64,000 nt of DNA from G965116155 sp965116155 (GTDB taxonomy: Bacteria; Bdellovibrionota; Bdellovibrionia; Bdellovibrionales; UBA1609), in the NCBI GenBank assembly GCA_965116155.1, contig OZ220488.1, positions 744,001 through 808,000 of the forward strand, read 5' to 3'. The translations under genes were made by a program, and so were the position numbers. Below are positions 17,910 through 25,152 of the stretch, in pieces (the stretch's first letter is position 1; each line of letters begins with the position of its first letter). Below the pieces are notes generated by a model. The model saw nothing but the letters and a program-made list of their open reading frames with translations. It searched no databases and was not told where the DNA came from.

Positions 17910-18482
17910 TTATGGCTTGGGTGGCTTAAGGTGGCGCTTGCCTAAAGTTACTATTAAAACCGTGGGGGTAAAATAGCGCAAGGCGCGCCCCACGAGGCAT
18001 CCTAGCAAAAAAGGCGTTACAGGCAAAGCCATCATACCCGTACCAAATGCTGCGCCTTTAAGCGGCATAGGAGTCAAAGCCCCTACAAAGCCTACGGCGA
18101 GGCTGACGACTAGGGGACCAGATTGCAAAAACTTCGATAAAGCTTGCTTTATATCGGCTTGTGCTTCGACAAAGCTCTGCCCCACCTCAGGCCATAGCTC
18201 CATGAGCATGGTAGAGGCCCATGCGCCTATGGCGCAGGCCACAGCGGCCCCTGCAACAGAGCACAGCGTGCACAAGGCGGCCAAAAAAAATCCGCGCGCC
18301 CTCTGAGCAAGTACGAGCCACACAAGCAAAGGGTCTATAGGTAAGGGAAAAATAATAGACTCTAAAAAACTCAGCACGCCCAAAACCCAAGCCCCGTAAG
18401 GGTGGCGCCCCCAGCGCATCATCCAGGCGTACAGTGCTTGCCAGCTGTTTTGTGGGGGAGGTGTTTGGGATGGTGCGTCCAT
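17910..18482 (-). CDS. DedA/VTT-family membrane protein (YqaA type)
   Basis: A 190-residue inner-membrane protein of the DedA/SNARE-associated (VTT) family, probably a lipid scramblase or flippase relative. FLESIIFPLPIDPLLVW is the family's re-entrant loop signature, followed by GAAVACAIGAWA and, later, GFVGALTPMPLKGAAFGTGMM and a C-terminal VGRALRYF. Four to five hydrophobic segments. ATG at 18482 with AAAGGG six bases upstream. First gene of a run with the agmatinase-like gene, pcnB and the transglycosylase. Divergent from the peptide-binding lipoprotein. Confidence 0.87.
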   Translation of the reverse strand: MDAPSQTPPPQNSWQALYAWMMRWGRHPYGAWVLGVLSFLESIIFPLPIDPLLVWLVLAQRARGFFLAALCTLCSVAGAAVACAIGAWASTMLMELWPEVGQSFVEAQADIKQALSKFLQSGPLVVSLAVGFVGALTPMPLKGAAFGTGMMALPVTPFLLGCLVGRALRYFTPTVLIVTLGKRHLKPPKP

Positions 18483-18567
18483 GGAAACCCTTTTGCACGC
18501 GCGAGGTGTTAAAGATTGTGGCTTTAGTGTACGCTTTTTTTATGTTCTATGCAAAGGAGTGGGTGAG

Positions 18568-20292
18568 ATGGTTGTTATAGAGGGTGGCATAAAAAGAGCC
18601 CGCGCGTTGCGGCAAGGAGCTGCATGTTTCGCTGTTGTCGTTGTCGCTGTGCTGGCCGTGTTTTTTGCGGGTTTTTTAGGAGCTTGTACGCCAAAGGCAC
18701 CACAGCAAAGTGCGCAGCAAGGGGCTGGTACTGGGGGGCAGATTTTTTACGATGTGTTTAGCACCGAGCCTGCAAGTTTGCACCCTATTAGCTCGAACGA
18801 TGTGTACTCAAGGCAAATACAGGCCAAAGTGCTTGATACCCTGATGGTACAAAATCCAGACACCTACGAGTGGGAGCCGGCTGTAGCTGAGCGCTTTGAA
18901 GAGAGTGAGGCTGCAGGGGGGCAGATAGCGTATACGTTTTATTTACGCAAAGGGGTGGTGTTCCACGATGGCAAGCCTGTTGGGGCGGAAGATATAAAAT
19001 TTAGCTTTGATGCCATTAAAGACCCTGCCTTTAAGGGTTTTGCGTTGATGCCTTATTACGAGAACATTGCCTCGGCCACTGTGGTAGATGCGCACACAGT
19101 GCGTTTTGATACCAAAGAGAAATACTTTAACAACTTTAATGTGTTAGCAGGTTTGTATGTGTTGCCCCAGCACTATTATGGGGACCCTAAAAAAAAGCTC
19201 AACAAAACCTTGCTGGGTAGTGGGCCGTATAAGTTAGGCGAATATAAAAAAGGGCAGCATATTAGGCTGGACAAAAACGAGGCCTGGTGGGGTTTTAAGG
19301 ATGAGGCCTTTGCGGATTACCACAAAATGGGAGCGCTGTTTTATAGGTTTATTAAGTCTGCAACGGTGCAGTTAGAGTCTTTAAAAAAGGGGCGTATTGA
19401 TTTTATGGCCTTGAGGCCGGAGGATTTTGTGCAAAAGGCCAGCGGGCCCATGTGGGAGCAGGGCCCTAAGGGCGAGGGGCCAAGCTTAGTAAAAGTGCAG
19501 GCTCAAAATCTAACCCCTAAGAGCTATGGCTTTGTGGGTTGGAACTTTAAAAGGCCTTTGTTTCAAGACCGCAAAACCAGAGTGGCTTTGGCGCATCTTA
19601 TGAACCGCGAGATGATGAACAAAAAGTTCCGGTTCGGGATGTCTTTATTGGCCACGGGCCCTTGGTACCGGCAGTCGCCCTACGCGAATCCTAGTGTTAA
19701 ACCTTTGGGCTTTGACCCTGTAAAAGCTAAAAAGCTTTTAAAACAATCGGGCTGGCAAGATACCAACAAAAACGGCATCCTAGATAAAATGCTGGGAGAC
19801 AAAAGGAAGGAGTTTAGTTTTACTTTAATTTTTTCTAACAAGGATACTGAAAAATACTACACCACTTATCAGCAGGATTTAAAAAAAGCCGGCATCGATA
19901 TGCGGCTTAAGCTTTTGGATTGGAACACCTTTATTAAGTTGTTGGACGACCAAAAGTTTGACGCGGTGTCTTTGGGCTGGGGGGCTGGTAGTGTAGATAA
20001 CGATCCCAAGCAGATATGGCACACTGAGAGCGCCCAAAAGGGGGGTAGTAATTTTATCTCGTACTCTAACCCTGAGGTGGATGCTTTAATCGACAAGGGG
20101 CGAGCGGAGCTAGACAGAAAAAAGCGCATAGATATTTACAGGAAAATTTATAAAAAAATCGCCTTCGATGCTCCTTATGCGTGGATGTTTGTTAATCGGT
20201 ATGATCTTTACGCGCATACGGGGCGTGTGCAAAAAAAGCGCGACACCTACCGCTACGCCATCGGCAAAGATTTTTGGAGATTAACAAATTAG
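18568..20292 (+). CDS. Peptide/dipeptide ABC transporter substrate-binding lipoprotein
   Basis: SBP family 5 (OppA/DppA-like) periplasmic binding protein, 574 residues. An N-terminal hydrophobic segment ends in a lipobox (FLGAC), so it is probably membrane-anchored. The family signature is present in EPASLHPISSNDVYSRQIQAK, VLDTLMVQNP, YTFYLRKGVVFHDGKPV and IKFSFDAI. C-terminal half with KKLLKQSGWQDTNKNGIL and the DPKQIWHTESA block. ATG at 18568 with AAGGAG eight bases upstream. No permease or ATPase genes are nearby, so it must work with components encoded elsewhere. The stop codon TAG lies within a type A border motif. Confidence 0.9.
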   Translation: MVVIEGGIKRARALRQGAACFAVVVVAVLAVFFAGFLGACTPKAPQQSAQQGAGTGGQIFYDVFSTEPASLHPISSNDVYSRQIQAKVLDTLMVQNPDTYEWEPAVAERFEESEAAGGQIAYTFYLRKGVVFHDGKPVGAEDIKFSFDAIKDPAFKGFALMPYYENIASATVVDAHTVRFDTKEKYFNNFNVLAGLYVLPQHYYGDPKKKLNKTLLGSGPYKLGEYKKGQHIRLDKNEAWWGFKDEAFADYHKMGALFYRFIKSATVQLESLKKGRIDFMALRPEDFVQKASGPMWEQGPKGEGPSLVKVQAQNLTPKSYGFVGWNFKRPLFQDRKTRVALAHLMNREMMNKKFRFGMSLLATGPWYRQSPYANPSVKPLGFDPVKAKKLLKQSGWQDTNKNGILDKMLGDKRKEFSFTLIFSNKDTEKYYTTYQQDLKKAGIDMRLKLLDWNTFIKLLDDQKFDAVSLGWGAGSVDNDPKQIWHTESAQKGGSNFISYSNPEVDALIDKGRAELDRKKRIDIYRKIYKKIAFDAPYAWMFVNRYDLYAHTGRVQKKRDTYRYAIGKDFWRLTN

Positions 20293-20410
20293 AGCGCTAG
20301 CTGCGCAAGCATAAAAGTGCCAACAATACACCCGTGAACCTTAAAGTACAGCCATCTTGGCAGAGCATGAGTACCAAGGTGGCAAACGTAGGCTTCACGG
20401 GTGTATTGTG
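20291..20410 (+). repeat. Type A border followed by a type C hairpin
   Basis: Border TTAGAGCGCTAG (20289-20300), header CTGCGCAAGCATAAAAG, then perfect 16-bp arms ACAATACACCCGTGAA (20323-20338) and TTCACGGGTGTATTGT (20394-20409). An inner stem GCCATCTTGG/CCAAGGTGGC pairs with one wobble. No reading frame inside. Confidence 0.85.
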
Positions 20411-20430
20411 CACTAGACAGCTATCTATGG

Positions 20431-20557
20431 CCCTGCAAATGAGGTCTAAGTGCGTACCTGAAGTGAAAACTTTCTGAGCCAAGGAAAATAATCATGCCTG
20501 CGACCAGGCATGCTTAAATCGAATGAGTGAAACGTGACCTCATTTGCCACATTATCG
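20431..20557 (+). repeat. Type B repeat, full copy
   Basis: Inverted ends GCAAATGAGGT (20435-20445) and ACCTCATTTGC (20537-20547) are perfect, and an internal hairpin CATGCCTG/CAGGCATG sits in the middle. Copies at 24881 and 32444 (opposite orientation) keep the layout with different end sequences. Confidence 0.8.
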
Positions 20558-20583
20558 TGAAAAGCACTCTGATGCTTACGCAA

Positions 20584-22512
20584 TTAACGTTTTAGTAGCT
20601 TGCTTAGCCCCCTTGGGGCGTCTTTTTGTGTGCGCTGTATGTGGATAAGCTGCTCTTTTGCTAAGCTGAATTTGGGATTAATTTTAAGCGCCTGCTTTAA
20701 AAGCATAATAGCCTCGTTATTGCGCCCCTTAATAGACGACATCAGACCACGCATGCAGAAAAACTCGGCACTCTTTCTTTGGTCTTGAGGTATGCGTTTT
20801 TGTAGCTGTGTCATGCTTTGCACCAGGTTTTGCACATTTTGACCAGGCTTCGTGCCTATTAAAAGGTTGGCTATAATTAAATACGTTGTAGAATGCGGAA
20901 CTTCCTCGCTATTGGAAGCAGTAAAAAAATAATGCAAAGAGCCTTTGTACTTTTTTTGCTTAAGCTGGATCAGGCCTTTTTTCATTGCCTCTTCTGGAGT
21001 CAAAGTGGTTTGGCTACCGGCTTTTAGTTTAGCTATATAATCCTCTAGCTTTTCTTGGGTTTTAATATTTTGATACGCCGAGTTGATCATAGAAAAAATC
21101 GCACTGCTAAGTTCTATGATTTTTTGTGGAGCTTTTTTTGGAAAAGCATCCGGATGGTAAATATGCGTTAACTCATTGTGGGCCACCTCTACATCTCTTA
21201 AGCGCACACGGTCCATATTGAGCCCTAAAATTTGAATGTAGTTTTTCTTTTTTAAAGAGCTAAGAGTGTTTTGCAATTTTTGCGCCAATAGCTCAAAAGA
21301 AGAATCTTCGCTTTTCCCAGAGTCTAGCACCAGAACATTTTGTATGAGCAGAAAGTGCAAAAACATTAACGCCCGCGAGTATGTGCTGGGATTTTTAAAT
21401 CCATCTAAAACCTGTTGCATACTACGAGGCTCTATGCCAGGGTCTGCTAAAGGCAAAAAGCTCTGCATCCCGCTCGCTATAGGCAGCATCATAAGAGGCT
21501 TGAGCCGCTCGGCGCTGTTTTTGTGCGGCAAGACTTTAAAATTAGCAACAAAAAAATATTTGTCCTTCAAAACAGCTGTAGATACATGCTGCTGCACCCA
21601 TGTAGCGATAAGAGCCGAAAGCTCTGCAGGGTCTATAAGGCTGCGGGGAGTACTTTTGGCCTCTTGAGCACTGATAGTAATTTTAACCGGCAGGTTTTGC
21701 ATGGTGTTTTTAATACGGTTTTTAGCTTGGCGCGCTAGCATAAGCGGCGTATGGTGCGGACTGATGTAAAAACGCTTTACTAAAAACTCGCCCAGTTTTT
21801 CCGTGGGGGGTTTGTCTTTTAGGGCTTTGTCGATTTCTTCGCCCGTAAGCAAGCCCTCTTGTACAAAGAGCTGCCCGGCGTATGTTTGGTCGTCCGTGCA
21901 AGCGGAGTGCACTATATGTCCCTTGTGGTACTGCAGGCGAGTGACCTTGCCCTCCAGTGTGCTAATGCTAAGGGACCCCGTAAAATCACTCAAAGACAGC
22001 TGCGAGTAAATTTGCGGCAAATCATAAGCCTGAGCCTTGCTTTGCTGTTTGAGAGTGTGCAGGGTGCTAGATTGGCTGTTTTTTGTCAGCGTCTCCATTA
22101 AGGGCGTGAGGCGCAAAACGCTGCCCTGCAGAAGGTGCGATTTAATAATTTCATTCAAATCCAACAACTTGTAAGGCTTGGCCAAAAAGCTTTTGGTGCT
22201 GGATTTTTTTGTGGCGTACTTAATGTAGTCTGTTGAGGTAAAAACACCGCTAGTGAGTATCAAAGAGGGGGCGGGGGTGTTTTGTTTTTTAGCCGCCGCC
22301 TGAACCTGCTCGACCAGCTCTAGGCCCCCTATATCGGGCAGCATAATGTCCGTTATAACGACATGAAAGTTGTAAGGGTCTAGATTGCGCAGCAGGCCCG
22401 AGCCGAGTTTAAAAAACTTGACCATATAGCCTTCGTTTGAAAGAAAATTAACCACTGCCTCTGCAAGCTCTTCATCATCGTCTACAAAAGCAACTTGAGG
22501 GGTGGTATACAT
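20584..22512 (-). CDS. Response regulator with DUF4388-like, J-domain and TPR regions
   Basis: A 642-residue multidomain signalling protein. Receiver domain at residues 5-125: acidic pocket DDD (11-13), phospho-acceptor Asp55 in VVITDIMLPD, and Lys in FLAKPYK. Then a DUF4388/PATAN-like domain (about 170-235: LSDFTGSLSISTLEGKVTRL and HKGHIVHSA), a middle region rich in aliphatic residues, a J-like domain with the HPD motif (IYHPDAFP, near 455) and C-terminal TPRs. DUF4388 and J-like domains fused to receivers are common in Myxococcota/Bdellovibrionota. With the HPD loop intact, it may recruit DnaK. No partner histidine kinase is nearby. ATG at 22512. Confidence 0.88.
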   Translation of the reverse strand: MYTTPQVAFVDDDEELAEAVVNFLSNEGYMVKFFKLGSGLLRNLDPYNFHVVITDIMLPDIGGLELVEQVQAAAKKQNTPAPSLILTSGVFTSTDYIKYATKKSSTKSFLAKPYKLLDLNEIIKSHLLQGSVLRLTPLMETLTKNSQSSTLHTLKQQSKAQAYDLPQIYSQLSLSDFTGSLSISTLEGKVTRLQYHKGHIVHSACTDDQTYAGQLFVQEGLLTGEEIDKALKDKPPTEKLGEFLVKRFYISPHHTPLMLARQAKNRIKNTMQNLPVKITISAQEAKSTPRSLIDPAELSALIATWVQQHVSTAVLKDKYFFVANFKVLPHKNSAERLKPLMMLPIASGMQSFLPLADPGIEPRSMQQVLDGFKNPSTYSRALMFLHFLLIQNVLVLDSGKSEDSSFELLAQKLQNTLSSLKKKNYIQILGLNMDRVRLRDVEVAHNELTHIYHPDAFPKKAPQKIIELSSAIFSMINSAYQNIKTQEKLEDYIAKLKAGSQTTLTPEEAMKKGLIQLKQKKYKGSLHYFFTASNSEEVPHSTTYLIIANLLIGTKPGQNVQNLVQSMTQLQKRIPQDQRKSAEFFCMRGLMSSIKGRNNEAIMLLKQALKINPKFSLAKEQLIHIQRTQKDAPRGLSKLLKR

Positions 22513-22569
22513 AGGGTTAAAATCGGCTTTTTTGCATCAGCATAACAGGGCCGGCTAGGAGGTATTACT

Positions 22570-22899
22570 GTGAACCAAGAGAATAAAGTTTTAAACCCCG
22601 AGACCAAAGAGAGCTTTGAGCAACTTTTGGGCACCAAAGGAGAGGTGCTGGTGGATTTTTGGGCGCCTTGGTGTGGCCCCTGTGTGGCTCTGGCGCCTAA
22701 GCTTCAGACTTTGGCCGAGGAGTTTAGCAACCTAAGGGTATTAAAGGTTGATGTGGACCAGTTGCCTCAGGTGGCGGCTCAGTATGGGGTGAAAAGCTTG
22801 CCTACTTTGATGCGCTTTAAAGACGGGCAAGCTGGCCCTAGCCTTATGGGCAACCACAGCCTAGACAAACTAAAAGGCTTCTTAAAAGAAGCCTTTTAG
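22570..22899 (+). CDS. trxA: Thioredoxin
   Basis: A 109-residue cytoplasmic thiol-disulfide oxidoreductase. Active site WCGPC with Cys35 and Cys38, then the cis-Pro loop SLPTLMRFKDG. GTG start at 22570, preceded by GGAGG seven bases upstream. The last 16 codons form the left arm of a 33-bp perfect inverted repeat (22851-22918), so the mRNA end can fold back on the coding sequence. Divergent from the REC multidomain gene (57 bp). The C-terminal sequence NHSLDKLKGFLKEAF is otherwise normal for the family. Confidence 0.96.
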   Translation: MNQENKVLNPETKESFEQLLGTKGEVLVDFWAPWCGPCVALAPKLQTLAEEFSNLRVLKVDVDQLPQVAAQYGVKSLPTLMRFKDGQAGPSLMGNHSLDKLKGFLKEAF

Positions 22900-22918
22900 T
22901 TTGTCTAGGCTGTGGTTG
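22851..22918. repeat. 33-bp perfect inverted repeat overlapping the trxA 3' end
   Basis: Arms 22851-22883 and 22886-22918 with a 2-bp centre; the left arm encodes the trxA C-terminus and the stop codon lies in the right arm. The right arm is then repeated downstream at 123-bp spacing. Such a hairpin could act as a terminator or mRNA 3'-end stabiliser. Confidence 0.9.
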
Positions 22919-23170
22919 GACACTGTTATTTGGCCCCACTGGTATCCGGACCCTCTGGGCCCTGCCAGTGGGACATGGTGAGACGAAAATGTGGGGGTAA
23001 GCATAAAAGAGAAGCCTTTTAGTTTGTCTAGGCTGTGGTTAGATACTGTTATTGGGTCCCACTGGTATCCGGACCCTCTGGGCCCTGCCAGTGGGACATG
23101 GTGAGACGAAAATGTGGGAGTAAGCATAAAAGAGAAGCCTTTTAGTTTGTCTAGGCTGTGGTTGGATACT
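22887..23170 (+). repeat. Tandem 123-bp repeats, 2.3 copies, each carrying an inverted piece of trxA
   Basis: Units start at 22887, 23010 and 23133 (period exactly 123 bp; the third stops after about 40 bp). Each begins with AGAAGCCTTTTAGTTTGTCT, the reverse complement of the trxA C-terminal codons, includes a hairpin (CCCACTGG with CCAGTGGG) and ends with GTAAGCATAAAAG, the type C header. The copies differ at only a few positions, so the duplication is recent or kept homogeneous. Confidence 0.9.
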
Positions 23171-23310
23171 GTTATTGGGCCCGTAAGGATAAAAGCGCCA
23201 GCAAAAATACTTTGATCAGAAGTGCAGCCACCTCCCTCGCAGACGCCTCTTACAGAGGCTGCTCTGGAGCTGGCTCTTATTGCCCAATTTTATTTTGCTA
23301 GCGCTCTAAT
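23171..23310 (-). repeat. Divergent type A repeat after the trxA array
   Basis: A CGTAAGGATAAAAG header, a hairpin of AGCCACCTCC/GGAGCTGGCT with inner CCTCT/AGAGG, and the border CTAGCGCTCTAA at the end. The border encodes the last codons and stop of the basic exported protein. Confidence 0.65.
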
Positions 23311-23750
23311 AAATTCTTATCAATAAGCTGCTGCAAGGAGGCGCGGATGCGCAGATGCTGGACGCGGGTTTGGGCGTATTGCCTGGCTTTTCGGGCGCGG
23401 CCTTGAGCGCGCTTTTTTGTAGCGCGCTGGTGCTGGGTTTTTAGGCGCCTGCGCTCCCTTGTGCGGGCCTCCATAAGGGTACGGGTTTTTTTGAAGGCTT
23501 TTTGTTTTTGTTTTTGAAGCCTTTGGTGCTTTAGCCGGCTGCGCGCTTGCTTTTGCGCCTGCTGGCGCTTAATGCGCGTGCGGGCTTGAGCGCGCTTAAG
23601 CCTTTGGTAGAAGTCTTGCTTTTGTACCTGCACCAGATGCGCGGCCTCTTTTAGGCCCATAGCTTGGCTGGTTGGTGCCAGACCTAGGGCGATAGCTAAG
23701 GCAATACAAATACCAATACAAAAATTAAAAAGGCTGTGTTTTTTGAGCAT
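23298..23750 (-). CDS. Exported Arg/Lys/Gln-rich protein
   Basis: A 150-residue protein with a signal peptide (MLKKHSLFNFCIGICIALAI through TSQA). The mature part is extremely basic and glutamine-rich, probably one long helix (RIKRQQAQKQARSRLKHQR and similar). No family recognised. Its charge suggests binding to nucleic acid or to anionic cell-wall or outer-membrane polymers. ATG at 23750; the frame is open much further upstream, but that part would overlap sohB and lacks a signal peptide. It ends LLER, with the last codons encoded by a type A border. Divergent from sohB with 61 bp between starts. Confidence 0.65.
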   Translation of the reverse strand: MLKKHSLFNFCIGICIALAIALGLAPTSQAMGLKEAAHLVQVQKQDFYQRLKRAQARTRIKRQQAQKQARSRLKHQRLQKQKQKAFKKTRTLMEARTRERRRLKTQHQRATKKRAQGRARKARQYAQTRVQHLRIRASLQQLIDKNLLER

Positions 23751-23811
23751 AATGTTGTAACTTACTTTACGGCACTTGAGGGGGGAGTTTTTATCAAAAT
23801 AGGCTTTCGGT

Positions 23812-24822
23812 ATGGAATATATTTTTGAAATACTGCTTTTTACAGGTAAGGCGCTGGTGGTGTTTTTGTGCTTGGCGGGTTTGCTAGGGGCCTTGGGCCA
23901 GGCGCGGCAAAAGCTTAAGCGCGAAGATGGCGAGCTTTTAGAGGTAGAGTGCATTAACGACAAAATATCCCACAACAAAGAGGCCATCTTGTGCCTGGCT
24001 GAGGACAAAAAAAGCCACAAAAAGCATTTAAAGGAGCAGAAAAAAAAGAGCAAAAAACCCTCTCCCGGTTCGAAAAAACGGGTTTTTGTGCTGGAGTTTG
24101 AAGGCGACATGAAGGCCTCGCAGGTGGAGCAGCTGCGTAATGAGGTATCGGCTGTTGTAGGTGTAGCAAGGCCCGACAAAGACGAGGTGGTGTTAAAGCT
24201 AGAAAGCCCCGGCGGCATGGTGCATGCCTATGGTTTAGCTGCAGCACAGGTGGCGCGGCTTCGTGAAAAAAGCATTTGCGTTACGGTGTGTGTGGACAAA
24301 ATTGCAGCCAGCGGAGGCTATATGATGGCCTGCTTGGGGAATAAAATTTTGGCCAGCCCCTTTGCTGTTGTAGGCTCCATAGGCGTGGTGGCTCAGGTGC
24401 CTAATTTGCACCAAGTGCTTAAAAAGCATGGCGTGGAGTATAAAGAAGTCACAGCGGGCGAATACAAACGCACGGTTTCGCTTTTTGGCGAAATCACGCC
24501 TAAAGGCATGGAGCATTTTGAATCGCGCATTCAAGACACCCACGAGTTGTTTAAGGATTTTGTAAAAAAATACCGCCCCGGTGTGGATATCAAAAATGTA
24601 GGCACTGGGGACTATTGGTATGGGCTGAGGGCAAAAAAGCTGGGCCTTGTGGATGAACTTAAAACCAGCGACGCTTATATTTTAGACCTAGTATCAGACT
24701 CGAAGGTGTACCAGATAAAAACCCACCACAAAAAAAGCCTATCTGAAAAGCTGGCTGAAAGCCTCAGCTCTAAAGTGCAAAAGGTTATCGAAGGCGCTAG
24801 TAACCGTATTTTAGGTGCGTAA
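23812..24822 (+). CDS. sohB: S49-family inner-membrane protease (SohB-like)
   Basis: Serine-lysine protease of the SppA/SohB family, 336 residues. An N-terminal membrane segment (about 6-30) is followed by a charged linker unusually rich in Lys (KKHLKEQKKKSKK). The catalytic domain has Ser167 in AASGGYM, Lys219 in GEYKRTVSLFGE, and ESPGG near 131. SohB is a probable periplasmic-side inner-membrane peptidase. ATG at 23812 lacks an obvious strong ribosome site. Alone on its strand; a repeat block follows. Confidence 0.9.
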   Translation: MEYIFEILLFTGKALVVFLCLAGLLGALGQARQKLKREDGELLEVECINDKISHNKEAILCLAEDKKSHKKHLKEQKKKSKKPSPGSKKRVFVLEFEGDMKASQVEQLRNEVSAVVGVARPDKDEVVLKLESPGGMVHAYGLAAAQVARLREKSICVTVCVDKIAASGGYMMACLGNKILASPFAVVGSIGVVAQVPNLHQVLKKHGVEYKEVTAGEYKRTVSLFGEITPKGMEHFESRIQDTHELFKDFVKKYRPGVDIKNVGTGDYWYGLRAKKLGLVDELKTSDAYILDLVSDSKVYQIKTHHKKSLSEKLAESLSSKVQKVIEGASNRILGA

Positions 24823-24828
24823 GCATAA

Positions 24829-25150
24829 AGGTGGCCATAAAATCTGGGGAAGTCCAGTGCTGCGCTTCATGCTCCAGGTGTCCATGGCGTTTAAGTTAAT
24901 CTGGCAGCTTAGGTCACGCCTGGTTTTTTAGCGATCAATAAAGCCCGGCCGCAGGCGACATTACTTTCCTCAATTTATATAAATAGCTCTTGCGGATACG
25001 GGCTTAGACCTAACCTGCAGGGCCATAAATAGCTGCATAGACCGCCGCAACACCCGGGTTATTCCGCTTGCACCTCTGATGGTCGCACCTAAAGGTGCTA
25101 TCAGAAGTGCTGCGCTTCATGCTCCAGGTGTTGCGGCGGTCTGTAATTAA
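24829..25150. repeat. Composite repeat block between sohB and putA
   Basis: Holds a type C header (GTGCGTAAGCATAAAGG), a reversed type B copy (24881-25022; ends GCAGCTTAGGT and ACCTAACCTGC) and a type A-like hairpin whose 14-bp arms GACCGCCGCAACAC (25040-25053) and GTGTTGCGGCGGTC (25128-25141) are perfect, with the tip CTGATGGTCGC and GCTATCAG. AGTGCTGCGCTTCATGCTCC occurs twice, at 24856 and 25106. No gene seen. Confidence 0.85.
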
Positions 25151-25152
25151 TA

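Noticed and set aside
22887..23170. CRISPR-like array behind trxA
   Set aside because: Units are contiguous 123-bp tandem repeats without variable spacers, with antisense trxA sequence in each; no Cas genes nearby.
23298..24218. 306-residue version of the basic exported protein
   Set aside because: Upstream codons run antisense through the sohB N-terminus, and the signal peptide would be internal; the ATG at 23750 fits.
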